NCBI GenBank assembly: GCA_002803225.1 | Contig: NXFV01000390.1 | Coordinates: 1 to 64,000 of the forward strand | Length of the DNA: 64,000 nt | Source: Gamarada debralockiae | Taxonomy: Eukaryota > Ascomycota > Leotiomycetes > Helotiales > Hyphodiscaceae | Direction: 5' to 3' | Shown here: positions 26,213-37,479 of the stretch, one piece after another | Layout: the number at the start of each line of letters is the position of its first letter | How positions within the stretch are numbered: the first letter of the stretch is position 1 | Program-made: the position numbers and the translations under genes | Notes under the pieces: generated by a model | Told to the model about the DNA's origin: nothing | Database searches by the model: none | Seen by the model: the letters and a program-made list of their open reading frames with translations, nothing else

Positions 26213-28087
26213 TCACTTGCGAGCCCGTCCCTTGGCCTTGGCCTCCTTCACCGGGCTCACAAACGTAACATGTTTCTCCTCCTTCCTCAACCGCATTCCC
26301 TCACTTCCGCTCCCTGAGCGATTCCTCAACACTGTCCGTGGTACCACTTTCTCCACTTCTCCGTCCTCGATATCGATTTCTGCAACGTCACTTCCTTCTT
26401 CCTCATCTTCCGAACTGGCACTCTCCGAGTGATCGTCACCTTCGTCATATTCTCCATCGTCACTAACCAAGCTAGGAGCGTTGTTGCTGGCCACAGTGTT
26501 CGGGCTCAGATCCGCATATGATGGCCCCATCATGTCAATATCAACGTCGGGAGGAGTTTCAACTTCAACATGATGTCCATTGGCGTGAACGGAAGATGGC
26601 TTGTTATGGGTTGCAGTAGTGGTGGTGTTGATAACGGGGGTAGCGTAGGACATTCGAGGTGAGATTCCAGATTTTCGAGCATTCTTGCTGTCGAGACCCT
26701 TGCTGCTTGTTGGACGGCCAAATGGCGCTGGTGACATTGCTGCACGGGCAGGCATACGCATAGCAACAGGAGAATCGGCACCATCGAGATCATCTAGTGG
26801 ACGCTCAGGTGCCTTCTCGCCATCTTCAGACTCCTCATCATGAGATGACATTTCGTCGAAATCGAGCTGTGTCTTCGCCTCACCTACCATATCAGTGAGG
26901 TTGACATCAAGGCCCCTGCTTCGGATCAAGTTCGAAAGATGAGGAGTGTCTGATGAACCAACAAAGTTGCGATGCGGTATCACTTCCGCCGTTGATTTGA
27001 TGGGCGTCGAGTTTGCACTTGTAGGTATCGAAGTCACACCCTGAAGCTTTCCTTGCTTGAACAATGCCATTGATGCATCGATGCGAGAGAGAAGAGCAAC
27101 ATAAGCCTCTCTGTCGGTGGGAGCGCTTCTGATGAGTGGGTGTACGAGACCAGTGGCAGACGTGGGAGTTTTCTCTTCTCCAACAATGCCACCAACCTCG
27201 TCAATCTCGATCGGTTGTCCGCTTGCTACTGCAGCTTCTTCGTGGCTCTTGAAGTCTCGACGATGTGCAATACGGCAGTGATTGATGAAACCTTGAGTAC
27301 TTGAAAAGTTCTCCCTTTGACAGTCGATACAGACAAGCTTCACCATTTGACCATCCTGTCGCTTGAGGATGCAAGGTCCAGCCTTCTCTTTTGCTTGAGG
27401 ATAGCCGCTAGATAAAGCTTGAAGTTTTTGACCAGTAGAGCCTCTTTGAGATCTTGCTTTGCTAGCAGGCATGCTGATATCGGCAAAGCTGTTTCTCGTC
27501 GATCGACCTTCTGGTAGAATCTTTCCTGCACGTGATGGATCAAAAGCGCGATTCCATTCAACCTGAGCACCGTCGAAACTGGGATCAGGAATGAGCCATT
27601 TAGCATAATGTCTTGTGTATGGGCCATCGGTGACTCCATATGGTGCTGCCCATTTCGGTACGCTGTCTCTTTGCCCAACAGCAGGACCAGTTCCATTGCT
27701 GACGTTGAACATCGACTCTGGTGTGACTTGAGAAGTTGGATAAGGAATCAAAGAACAACGTCGAAGTTGTTCTAACGCGACTTGACACTTGGCAAGCTCT
27801 TGGTTGATCAACCGTAGCTCGTTGTGCTTGAGCAATATTTCGAGACTGAACTGTGCTTCGATAGTCTCACGAACTCGGTCGGTATCAACAACAACATCTT
27901 TCTTCTGCTCGGTTGAAATCTCTGTTGTGCTCTCTAGCTCGACGTCCTTTGCGACACTATGTTTCCTCCGCTTCGGTTCATGAAATCCCTCGTCGGTCAT
28001 ATCCTGCACATCTTCACTAGCGTCTCTTTTCCGTTTCGCCACACCTCCAGGCAGTATATCTACCACAGGTCTCATGGCATGCGCCAT
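26213..28087 (-). CDS. AHC1-like C2H2 zinc-finger protein (ADA complex type)
   Basis: This is a single-exon gene of 624 aa if translation starts at 28087 (MAHAMRPVVDILPGG). The frame is open to another ATG at 28168, which would add 27 residues of poorer character. A basic cluster (AKRKRD, EPKRRKH) suggests a nuclear location. A helical segment near residues 80-115 is followed by a zinc-finger segment around CIDCQRENFSSTQGFINHCRIAHRR (Cys2-His2). Long acidic and Ser-rich stretches lie near the C-terminus. The finger and its flanks look like the fungal AHC1-like zinc-finger family, named after Ahc1 of the yeast ADA histone acetyltransferase complex. Family membership is likely; membership of an ADA complex is inference. 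The gene is convergent with the proton channel gene. Confidence 0.72.
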   Translation of the reverse strand: MAHAMRPVVDILPGGVAKRKRDASEDVQDMTDEGFHEPKRRKHSVAKDVELESTTEISTEQKKDVVVDTDRVRETIEAQFSLEILLKHNELRLINQELAKCQVALEQLRRCSLIPYPTSQVTPESMFNVSNGTGPAVGQRDSVPKWAAPYGVTDGPYTRHYAKWLIPDPSFDGAQVEWNRAFDPSRAGKILPEGRSTRNSFADISMPASKARSQRGSTGQKLQALSSGYPQAKEKAGPCILKRQDGQMVKLVCIDCQRENFSSTQGFINHCRIAHRRDFKSHEEAAVASGQPIEIDEVGGIVGEEKTPTSATGLVHPLIRSAPTDREAYVALLSRIDASMALFKQGKLQGVTSIPTSANSTPIKSTAEVIPHRNFVGSSDTPHLSNLIRSRGLDVNLTDMVGEAKTQLDFDEMSSHDEESEDGEKAPERPLDDLDGADSPVAMRMPARAAMSPAPFGRPTSSKGLDSKNARKSGISPRMSYATPVINTTTTATHNKPSSVHANGHHVEVETPPDVDIDMMGPSYADLSPNTVASNNAPSLVSDDGEYDEGDDHSESASSEDEEEGSDVAEIDIEDGEVEKVVPRTVLRNRSGSGSEGMRLRKEEKHVTFVSPVKEAKAKGRARK

Positions 28088-30318
28088 CTTATTGTCCGCG
28101 TCTCCATTTACCACCTTATCGCAACCCCTGGATTCGGAAATCCAAGATGGGAGTCGGAACATTCGCATGCAGTAGAATGTCGAAACCCGTTCAGAATAGT
28201 TGCGAGACCTGGCGCTTTAGGGTTGTGAGGAAGCTTGCGCCAGTGTCTCTTCTATACCGCGAGTATAACCTTTGTGGTTGTCGGGATCGCGCTTCGATTC
28301 AACTTAGCGTATCGGGCTGACGTCGACACTCTCGGACCCTTAAAGCACCCAATATAAATCCTACACTCGCCTTCGAAAGTTTGTACACAAAAGATTAATA
28401 ATTACAAGTCGCGTCGAGTATTAAGGGACCACCGGAAGGAGAGTAAGAATGGAAGGTACCGTTGTGGCGTGAGTGTTGTAATTGTAGTTGTCGAGATCCT
28501 GTTGGCTGATAAAGCAACCCAGCGAAACGTATGGAATGTCGTAATTACGGCGCCGATAGGATTGTAAAAAGGAGGAAATAAAGGGCGAGAAGGGTTCTCT
28601 ATTACAAGATGCGTCGTGATATGAATTAAAACGGGAGATAGAGGAAGTAGTTGGGTAGTGAAAAGTGGTTGTTGATTGAATGAAGATTCTTGTTGGATTG
28701 AAAGGAGATGTTGCGACCATGGATTTGATGGGCCTCTCGATTTGGGCGTCGTTTGCAATTCTGCGCTAATTATGGTGATGCGCTAAGCAGGAATGAATAA
28801 TTTTCATGGGTTTGGGCTGTGGTTAACTTATACGAGCCTAGTTAATATTTGTTTGGAGTGGGATACAAGTATATCATTGGTCAGCCGAAGGCCAGATCCT
28901 TGGCCGAAATGAGCGCCATCACAGGCTTCCGCCGTCCTCGCCGTGTTGCCGTTGAGTGAGTGGACCCCCAAGTCTGGGCCGCATATGATGCGCCCTGGAC
29001 TGCACATTCATAGCCCATCGCCCCATAGCTGGTATTCTCATCCTATCTAACTATTACAACAAAGGTACTTTTCTCCACACCCTCAAGAGGACACATGTGA
29101 GAGAATAAGGAGTGACGATATTCTTGGTGCAGTATTTCCTTGTTACTTACGCAATCAAGTATGAAGGTTTCCTCCTTCGTATCCGTACACAAAGTGTGTT
29201 CGTTCGGTAATGACAACCAGTCAGGGGTGATTAGATACGGTAATTCGATGACTTCTGAAAGCGTCAAAGCCCCCTAGAGAGTAATAATCGGACAACGGGC
29301 AAAACGCCATATCAAGCCGCGAGGATGTCAGCCTAAACAGCTCCCTCGAATCAAAGGCTCACATCAAAGCACTTTATAATTCTGTTGGATGCTTGAGTTT
29401 GTTCGCTCCCATGATTTGATGCAAGGGAAGAGCCTCCAGTCAAACGGCCACAATCTGAGACCAATCCTTGCTCTTGGCTTGGCGTGCGGCGAGCAATCAG
29501 GCGGGTGCGTGCAGCCGTATGGCCGCGAGGGAGGACTATTAAGTTCCTTGTACCAGCATATTTGCTCCATAGATCTCATTGCATATTGTACTTGCCGCAA
29601 CTTTCAGACCTCTTGTGATACTGTTGGTATGCAAACAAAAGAAACCATAAAATGCACTAAAAGGCAGTACCATGTTCGTGGCTTCTCGTTCTGGCGAATC
29701 TGTCCTCGGGCCTGTAGCATATGAAACAAAAGAGGGACGAGAGCTTGCCACAATGAAGTGACCCCACGCATGAAAAATGAGGGGTTGTCTGACAGCGCTC
29801 TGCAGCCTGCCTGATAGTTTGTATTCGACACACTTGCCTCTTCGGATTTTTCTTGCACTGGCTGTCCCGCAGATCGGAGCCTTCATCTCTGACAGCCTCG
29901 CATGTGACAGCTCCACGTTGTACATGGCTCTAAGAGTCCATGCGTCCAAGGTAGAATATATATGAATATTCGACTGCATGAGAGTTTAGAAAATTAGATT
30001 TTCACTAGATGATGCGTATCGTCCATATTCTCGACTTCGCGGAAGATGTTGTCAACTGAGTTCGTTGAGCTGTTCACATTTCAACCCAATCACCACGTTG
30101 ATTCCCAGATGAAAGATACAGAAATCCGAAAGCTTTGTAGAACTTCTGGAAGTTACAGGCAGGTACTTTGGATGGAAGTAGTAGCACTACCAAAAACCTG
30201 AGGCTGCCAGTGAACCGGGGCCTTCGGATTTCGCGAGGCTGAGGTTTGAAGATCCTTGGGGGAAAAGCCAAAGACAGCAACCTCTATCAACATTCATTTC
30301 GGCTGCGGATACAGCATA
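28088..30318. other. 2.2-kb intergenic region
   Basis: This is the promoter side of the AHC1-like gene and, at the far end, of the Alba-domain gene. The minus-strand frames at 28402-28758 and 29539-29979 have no family features. I see nothing else that can be supported. Confidence 0.5.
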
Positions 30319-31162
30319 ATGACGCGCGCCAAGAATGCAGCCAGAAGAGGCAACTTCAATAAGCGTTCCAATACCGGTTCTCAAAAGAGAAATCCAGAGG
30401 ACGGCCCTCCTCCATCCAAAAAAGCGAAGAGGAACCCTCCATCATCTACCACTTTCCACATCCCCAATACCAATACAAATCAACCGCAACCCAGCTCGGC
30501 GGCTGCTCCAGCGACCGATCAATCGAACAATGCAGCTCTTTCGGCAGTCCCCAGCGTCGATCTCGAAACCACACACGACGTTACGAGCATGAACATCACC
30601 TCCTCCAGTCATATCCAACAGAAAGTCATTCAAGCCCTCGAAATCCTCTCCATATACCCCAGACCACCGAACGAGAAGCCGAGAATGGTGATGCTTCACG
30701 CCAAAGCTCATTTTGCGTCGAAAATGATTACTATTGCGGAGATAGCGAAGAGAGAGATTGCTAAGGAGGGTGGGAAGTGGTTTCAATATAATAAGGTTGA
30801 GTCGGTGATAGTGGAACATACGGAGAAGGTGAGGAAGGGCAAGGGCAAGGAGGATAAAAGAAAATCTGCTGGAGGGGAGAAGGATGCTGTGAATGCAGAG
30901 AATGGGGAGGCGGAGAGCGAGGACGAAACCACAGCTTTTGAGACGATGAAGACGCCGTTTGAGAGGGTGAATGAGGGCAAGCCGAAGATGAGGGCTCTGC
31001 CTGTTATGACTTTGTATTTGTCTCGAGTACGGCTCGATAGTCTGAGGAAGACATGTGGGTAAGTTTTTCTTCTCTTCTGGACCGCTATATTCTACATCTG
31101 GCTAATCACTCACTCTTAGAGAACAAACCAATGCGTTACCATTACAAAAGCAGAAGGATTAG
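30319..31162 (+). CDS. Alba-domain protein, RNase P/MRP subunit-like
   Basis: Two exons, 30319-31058 and 31120-31162, give 260 aa. ATG 30319 (MTRAKNAARRG) is chosen over upstream frame because a basic RNA-binding start follows. A disordered Arg/Lys/Pro-rich N-terminus of about 90 residues precedes an Alba-like fold. That fold has ITSSSHIQQKVIQALEIL, MVMLHAKAHFASKMITIAEIAKREI and KWFQYNKVESV, then a charged KGKGKEDKRK insertion and a closing strand LPVMTLYLSR. Alba proteins of this type include Rpp25/Pop6 and Rpp20/Pop7, which bind the RNA of RNase P and RNase MRP. I cannot tell which subunit this is, and a general RNA/DNA-binding Alba protein is possible. Exon 2 adds a short polar tail. Confidence 0.75.
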
Positions 31163-31713
31163 ATATGTTCATGATGATATTGGCGTCGGAGGTGTAACTT
31201 TTTGAAAATTATGATACCCGAGTTTGCAATGAGCATGTAGCAATGGAGATCCATCCTAGAGCTTATTTTCAATTCCTCAGTTGGTCTCAGTGATTTGCGA
31301 GGGAGGATTCCTTCAGGTGCCTTTTTCGGGTCGTTCAATTTCGTGGGAGTGATTTGAGGGAGAGGCCTCGCTGTAGGGCCAAGCTGTCGTTAATCTCCTC
31401 AATCATTCAGCCCGTTGTAGTCGTTGAAATGTTATGAATCCAATAAGACTGATACTTTGTACGGCCACCTTCGAATTTTCAGGCCAAATGCTTGCTTCAA
31501 TATACCTATGCCCAGAGCTCATATTTACAAAGGTCGCATGACCTAAAACATCGCGCCTATGGTTGTTTCTCAACCCATCCATCTGCTATTTGCACAATCT
31601 CGACCAGTTATACAGTGCGCCAACCCCATTCGAATCACCCAACAAGCTCTTTTGCATTCTTCCCATCCTCCACAGAAAGAGCCCCACCATGTGGACCAAC
31701 CAGTAAAATCAGC
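31163..31713. other. intergenic region, convergent 3' flanks
   Basis: No gene is supported between the Alba-domain and VTC1 stop codons. Confidence 0.55.
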
Positions 31714-32170
31714 CTAATGCTTCTTTCCATCCTTATCCTTCGACGCATATTTGATTCGAAGAATGAAGTTAACGACAACAGCGAGGAGGAGGATAATGGC
31801 GAGGAAAGTCGGGCCAAATCTATCATCGAACCCAGCCTGCCCTCTCAATCGAATCGATTTCGCACGCCAGTGATACGTGAATAGAGCATACACCATGGTA
31901 GCCATCGCAACGAGCGTGAACAGGAAGGAGGAGATGACGGCAGGTCTATCACCGAAGTTCAACATGCCAATGGCGAGAGCTCCGAGAATGACGGTGAAGT
32001 TCAGCCATGATAAAAAGGTACGCTCGTTGGCGAAGAAGACCTTAGGCTCGACTCGGGTTGGGAGAGCAATTCGCTTGCCTTTGTAATAATATTAGTTGGG
32101 TGGTACGGAGTAGATTGCAGTATTATCCTGTCCTACCTGGAGCTGACTGGAGGAGAGGTTGGCTAGACAT
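31714..32170 (-). CDS. VTC1: vacuolar transporter chaperone subunit 1
   Basis: Two exons, 32170-32137 and 32078-31714, give 132 aa, near the 129 aa of yeast Vtc1. It is a DUF202 protein with three membrane segments: the conserved [18 protein letters not shown] entry into TM1, then [11 protein letters not shown] after TM2, and [21 protein letters not shown] as TM3. Arginines near the membrane face match those needed for polyphosphate passage in Vtc1. Vtc1 is the small membrane subunit of the VTC complex, which polymerises ATP-derived phosphate and moves polyphosphate into the vacuole. The catalytic Vtc4-type subunit is not in this window. The gene is divergent from the dynein light chain gene over a promoter with two CACGTG boxes. 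Confidence 0.93.
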
Positions 32171-32436
32171 CGTCACAAGAAAATGCCGAATTGAAAATTG
32201 AGAACGTAATTGCTGTATGGTACAGTCGATTGAGGATTGGCTGCGAGTGTGTCTTAGTTACAGAGGTGATAGCCGGACTTCAACGAAGATTCTGAAGCTT
32301 GTCAAGCCTTTCAATTGTGCGTCTCGTGAGAAGTTTGTAGTGAGGGGAAGCTTGAGCTTGCGGTTGCAGAAAATCAGTGAGAGAGCTCTTGAAGAGAATT
32401 TGAGTTCTGCCCCACCTGATGAAAATGTTTAATAGG

Positions 32437-32563
32437 CACGTGCTCCAAATCAACTCATGATTCGCCAGGCAATAATGGGGCCTAAATTTAAAGGCTTCAA
32501 TTTTTGATAACTAATAACCTAGCTATTCCAGCTTGGGTCTAAAGCTTCCCCAGATATCACGTG
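32437..32563. promoter_or_regulatory. two CACGTG boxes in the VTC1/dynein light chain promoter
   Basis: CACGTG occurs at 32437-32442 (in GGCACGTGCT) and 32558-32563 (in ATCACGTGCC). The sites are about 270 and 390 bp from the VTC1 ATG and 110 and 235 bp from the divergent ATG. CACGTG is the core bound by Pho4 in yeast and NUC-1 in Neurospora, and VTC genes are known Pho4 targets. Regulation of this pair by phosphate is inferred. Confidence 0.5.
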
Positions 32564-32674
32564 CCCATGGCTTTGTTGATCTTTACCAAGTCGTACCAAA
32601 TAATACCTCTCCTTTTTTCCTTCGAGATCACCCACTGTTCCGCCACCCATAACCTCCAAAAGAATCAATACAAT

Positions 32675-33338
32675 ATGGCATCGTCAACTGCGACACCGGT
32701 AAGGTCAACTGCATCCTAATAATGGAGGAAGCTAATACTGTCTGCAGCCAATTTCTTACACCCGGCTCAGGCAAATCGCAAACGATGTAAGCTTCCCCTG
32801 AAGCTAGATCTGGTCGCCAGACTTTTACTGAGTTTGGAAGGCCTGCCAAAGCGCTTTAGGATCTACTGAGATCTACGAACATTCAAAAACCGAGTCTTGG
32901 AACACCACGATCATTGTATGTCTGCTCTTCACCTGGTCGCCGATTGTACAATTCTGACCGCCGACTTCTTCGCAGAACTCTATCCTTCGCTCCTTAATCT
33001 CCGAATCCTCTCCAGCTGGTAGCTCGCCATCATTCAAATACGCAGTCAACAGCACAATCATCCAACATCTCGTCCCTACCTCCGCCCTCAAAGCGAAAGC
33101 GGCTCAAGAATCCTCATTACCATCAACAGAGAAGGATGACGCGAAAATCTCTACGAGCGATGCGAAGACCGAAGCCACAAGTACAGATGGCAAGCCTCAT
33201 GTTGGACGGAGAGGAATGCACAGCGCAACGGGAGCATACTGGAACGAGAAGACAGACGGAATGTGGAGCTTCAAGTACGAGGGAGGAGAGAGCAAGGGAT
33301 TGGATGTTGTCATTAGTGTGATTTGGATCGCGATATAG
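32675..33338 (+). CDS. Tctex-1-family dynein light chain
   Basis: Four exons, 32675-32698, 32748-32786, 32841-32915 and 32976-33338, give 166 aa. The third exon starts after an AAG acceptor at 32840. The closer TAG acceptor at 32859 breaks the frame, whereas 32841 restores the family sequence ACQSALG before YEHSKTESWNTTIINSIL. Further Tctex-1 features are FKYAVNSTIIQHLV, the GMHSATGAYWNEKTDGMWSFKYE strand pair and a C-terminal GLDVVISVIWIAI. A Ser/Thr/Lys-rich loop of about 40 residues replaces the short turn of the animal protein; such loops are common in fungi. The protein would be a dimeric light chain on the cytoplasmic dynein intermediate chain, helping cargo attachment. It is divergent from VTC1. 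Confidence 0.87.
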
Positions 33339-34072
33339 GCGCAACGGAGATATCGGAGAGGGGTCTTCATTCAGCTTGATCTTTGCGGGGATTCTCGTGC
33401 ACGGGCTGGAGTACGGTATTTTCCCATACAATCTGTCAGGTGGACAGGTAATTGACAAATGGAGATTGCACTCATCCAGTGAGAGTTCCGTGGGATCATT
33501 TGAAGTCTGTGCACGGGTTAAGTTGGGCTTTTTTTTGGGACACGTGTGCTTGAATGTTTTGCATATTTGCTTTGTCCAGTTCATGTACGCTCAAAGTGCA
33601 GTTTGTGGCTAGCTCCCATCGAATCTCACGATAGTGAATCTCAAATGGCAAGTGTCTGTGAATAGTACCAATGCAGATTGGCCAATCGCACCTGATTATG
33701 CGCCATGTCGCTTTATGTACTTCATTTCACATTCACAGTGTGGGAGACATTGAGATACATTCACTCTTGCCCTTCTCAGAAGGTGGCCCGACTCGCCATC
33801 TTGCCCTGAATCGTATTTAACATTAGTTAGAAAATCATTTCTGGAGAATCCTCACAAAAAGGTGGATCCCGAGCTATTTCCTGCCCCCGGGAAAAAAACG
33901 CACTTTCACCGCCTGGAAGTTAATCACCCCACAACGGAAGCTAATAAGAACCCCTTTGACGGCTCTATCTGACAACTTTCGTTCCTCAACTTTTTCATCA
34001 TCGTCGACGGTATCGAAATCTCCCACGCTGTGCGTCAACACCTCGATCAGACGCAGCACGATACATTTCTGA
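33339..34072. other. intergenic region
   Basis: No gene is supported. A run of C and A near 33886-33899 precedes the open frame of the F-box gene. There is no plus-strand ATG in 34073-34258 to start that frame. Confidence 0.5.
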
Positions 34073-34984
34073 ACGTCTCAGCTGCTTAGTCACGCACAAC
34101 AGTTTGTTTCCACTGCCGTTATTGCCAGTTCTTACTCATCATCTTCCAGGTTCTTCTATTTAGAAGGCTTGGATTCCGATATCCAGTGTGTGATCGTCAG
34201 TCTTCTCGATCTCAATTCAGCTTCTGCTTTGGCTGAGACCAACCGCCATTTCCGACACATGTGCTACACTGTTTATGGTCGAGCTGTCCTGACACGTCCA
34301 CTCCCTCAATCTCAGACTACTCAACACCCTGTCACGGGACCACTTTCCACTTTGGTTTCGTCCATCGATATGGCGTCAATGACCCTATCCGATGCTGGCT
34401 CTCCCAGTAGCAGCAGTAGCGACGATGACACTATAGGAAGTGCCGATACTGGTATGACGACTCCGGAGGAGGGTGAATGGGTCTTCAAAATCACGCCAGA
34501 TCTCGTCAGACGACTTTCTCTCCTTCCGCAACTCAAGAAAGGGCCCACTCTTGAAGACCTCCCTACCGAACTTCAGCTTGAGATCTTCAGTCACCTTGAC
34601 AAGATCGATTCGACCTGCCTCGGACTTGCATCACCCAAGATCTATCCCGTCTACAGAGCGATTCATGGTACCAAGATGCCATTGAACACAAGACGCATTG
34701 GACCCAACTCTCTTGAGTCGGCCTGGGAGGTTGTTGGCAAGCAGCAATGCAAGCAATGTGGTGTTTACAGATGCGAGCTTCATCAGCACATCAAGACTTG
34801 GATGCCGCAGGGATTGGAATACTGCGCTTTTAAGCAGAACTTCGGATTGGCGGCCGCCGAGCATGCAAACGCGACCTGCTACCGCGGCAAACCTTCCAAG
34901 CCAAAGCGATGCGGTCGTCACCCACTGAGAACAACGTCTATGCACCAGGATGATGGATTGGCGATGACACCAATGACGCATTGA
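34073..34984 (+). CDS. F-box protein with a second F-box-like segment
   Basis: The frame is open from 34073 to the stop at 34984. The first ATG is at 34259 and a better-placed one at 34370 (MASMTLSDAG, 204 aa). The clear F-box is LEDLPTELQLEIFSHLDKIDSTCLGLASPK. A Cys/His-rich C-terminal region follows (CKQCGVYRC, then CGRHPL), perhaps zinc-binding. Upstream of the first ATG the same frame encodes LDSDIQCVIVSLLDLNSASALAETNRHFR, which also looks like an F-box. An unseen 5' exon could supply its start, or the N-terminus has been lost. F-box proteins recruit substrates to SCF ubiquitin ligases through Skp1; the substrate is unknown. The gene faces a second F-box gene, and the two share the F-box ending (CLGL.S..) and a following IHG. 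Confidence 0.65.
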   Translation, partial: TSQLLSHAQQFVSTAVIASSYSSSSRFFYLEGLDSDIQCVIVSLLDLNSASALAETNRHFRHMCYTVYGRAVLTRPLPQSQTTQHPVTGPLSTLVSSIDMASMTLSDAGSPSSSSSDDDTIGSADTGMTTPEEGEWVFKITPDLVRRLSLLPQLKKGPTLEDLPTELQLEIFSHLDKIDSTCLGLASPKIYPVYRAIHGTKMPLNTRRIGPNSLESAWEVVGKQQCKQCGVYRCELHQHIKTWMPQGLEYCAFKQNFGLAAAEHANATCYRGKPSKPKRCGRHPLRTTSMHQDDGLAMTPMTH

Positions 34985-35375
34985 GTGATTGGGTCACGTG
35001 TGACATGGGACGTTTCAGCGATTGGTTTGGCGTGCATTGGAGAGCATTAGAGAGCATTAGAGAGTATCAGAGGACAAACAGAACTTGCGTGCATAACACT
35101 TGGCGTTTCCATGGATTCCACTAGCGTTGGGTTTTTCATTGGTTTCGATTCGCATGCATGGAGGGCGTGGATGTAGATACATGGATCATTTCGATATGGG
35201 CATACATACCCTTTACAGATCATGGGAAAGCATCGAGCATTAAACAGATGAGATAACGACTAGATACTATAGAATAATGAAAGAACGATGAATTTTAGGA
35301 GGGGCCACTCATTGTTGTTGAGTGGGGAACTACTTGACATCGTGCCCAACAGGAAGTTTTCCGAGATCTCCTCCC
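34985..35375. other. intergenic region between two convergent F-box genes
   Basis: A short tandem AGAGCATTAG repeat (three copies, the last degenerate) lies at about 35040-35068. I see nothing else. Confidence 0.55.
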
Positions 35376-36275
35376 TTAAATGCTCAACTTGGCATAAAGG
35401 TCTTGCCATCTTTCATAGTTGTTGACGAAAGAATGCCACTCCTCTCCGTTCATCAACTCCCACAGCAACTTGCTGTCGGCTACGTTGCTCCTGTCAGCCA
35501 ATTTGACCAACCCAAGACTTTTTCTTTCTTCCCATTCGTCGCCATCCTCCAAGAACTCCTCTCTCAAATCCAACGTAACCCATATCATCTTCGCCCGACA
35601 TCTGCAGCAGCAAACTTTGTACCACTCCACATCATTTGCATTCATCATCGCAATATCATCACTGTATTTCATCAGCATTCCGTCTTCCCACGCAAATCCA
35701 GCATAAGCTTCCTCTGGCTTGAACTTCAGGCATCGCGGACAGCATCTCAAACCACCCCACAACCACTTCTCGTCAAAGAGCAACTCTCCCAGGCTCCTGT
35801 TCCATTGTATGTCTTTGGAGTCTCTCAGAAACCAGTCATCATACCACCAATTCAACATATACTTCCCACAAATGCTGGCCTGCATCCGCAAGTCGAAGGG
35901 GCGTCGTTTCACATTATATCCCTCAGCCTCAGCACCGTGAATCGTATGGAAGGTGTGGTGAAGATCGCGCGATGTAAGGCCAAGGCACATCTGGGAGACG
36001 GGGTCGAGATGAGCCATTATTTTAAGGTGGATTTCAGAAGGCAGCTTGGAGAAAGTAGAAAGGGCATCTTGAAGGGCATGGGCATGATCTAGTCCCGAAG
36101 CTTGAACACGTTTCGAGTTTCTACGATAGGAACAGGTTTAGTGAGAGCGGTAAACAAGGATTCAGGGCGTCAGAAAGGACAAAGGGTGCGAAGTGACTCA
36201 CATGGTGGTGCCTAGAATGGCTTCGGAAGGCTGTAGGACGACGCCCGAAGTGGAATCGGCGAGCCGGGCGGGCAT
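35376..36275 (-). CDS. F-box protein
   Basis: Two exons, 36275-36202 and 36120-35376, give 272 aa. The GTGAGT..GTAG intron restores one frame from MPARLADSTSG into the F-box, FSKLPSEIHLKIMAHLDPVSQMCLGLTSRD (residues about 45-75). The C-terminal part has paired cysteines (CCPRCLKF and VCCCRCRAKM) that may bind metal, and aromatic-rich segments (WWYDDWFLRD, WLWGGLRC). It is probably an SCF substrate receptor. The F-box and the HTIHG that follows it resemble the neighbouring plus-strand gene, so the two may be an inverted duplicate pair that has diverged. I do not recognise a named orthologue. Confidence 0.75.
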
Positions 36276-37479
36276 GGTGCCTCAGGTCGGAACCTCTCTT
36301 TTGCAGTCCGCAAGAAAGGAGATTGGGTTTTCGTTTTCGGTGAGTCCTTTTGGGGTATGATCTTTTGGATGGGGGCCAAAGGCGTTGATTGCCCGGTATG
36401 ATTGGTTTGGATGACAGACTCACAACGGACAAAGAGCTTGTGGAATGGTTCAGAAACGCCGAATTGTTCCAAAGAAGAGGAGGAATTGGGCGATACTTAT
36501 CGAAAATGGTACTCGCAGGCAGTTATGATGCCTTCTAGTTGAATTGCGCATGATTCATTGCCCTAAATGCGACTATTTATATTGTGAATGGCCTACCTTA
36601 GCCTTCCCTTCTTGAAACACGGATCACTAGACTCTTAGGGCGCTGAAGTTCTGCGATGCCTTTCATCTTAATTTAAGGTTCTTCTTTCGAAATATTATCA
36701 TTCCCTTTGGTAATTACTTTTGGAATGCGCCTTCACGGTTGCGGATGATGCATCGGCTCGAAGTGTGCAGCCAAAACTTCTGGCTACTACGTCATTGGGA
36801 GTTCAATTCGGGCCTCTCAAGTCTGGCTTGACAGTCGATATCTATAAAGGTGTCTGCGGTATTCTTGAACGTCATTCTTTCTGTTATCTTTCCAGCAAAA
36901 TGTTTGAGTCACTTGACTTGTTCCCTCTCTGTACAATGGTAAGCGAGAAAAAGAGGAGCAGTTGAGCAGGTGCATTTCAACATCAACTTGATAGTAACTT
37001 TACTTTTCTGTGGACAGTTCCCATTGATTGGCATCGTTTAATCATTGAGGCTTTTGCAATTACGAAATACTTCGGAAATGTCTAGCAAAATGCAGCTGCT
37101 ATCGACCCTTTCTGGTCGAGCAGAATCCCATTATAACTGGGATCCAACATCGTTGTGAAAGAGAGCCTGATAACTCAAAATCTAAATCCAGATGCTGAAG
37201 TTCGTCATTAAAAAATATTTCTGACTTAGCAAAAAAAGTGCAAAGGACTCAACCCAATTCTTTGATTGGGTTAAATGATTAACGCAACCCAAGTAGGTCG
37301 CGACGATGTAGGGAGGAAAGGGGGCGTTCTTCCGGATCAGGTAGTACTACCCCGATACTTGAGTTTTCGCTCTTTTTCTCTTTTTCTTCATCAATCACTC
37401 ATTCCCATTAACCTAAATTCAAGAAACAAAGAACAAAATCGAGCCCAGCGTCTCGCATTTCCCCTACAAACCACTCTTC
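36276..37479. other. intergenic region
   Basis: I find no supported gene. This holds the upstream flank of the F-box gene and the 3' side of the broken dehydrogenase gene. Confidence 0.55.

Noticed and set aside
32860..32915. TAG acceptor at 32859 for the third dynein light chain exon
   Set aside because: It shifts the frame; acceptor AAG at 32840 restores the family sequence ACQSALG..YEHSK.
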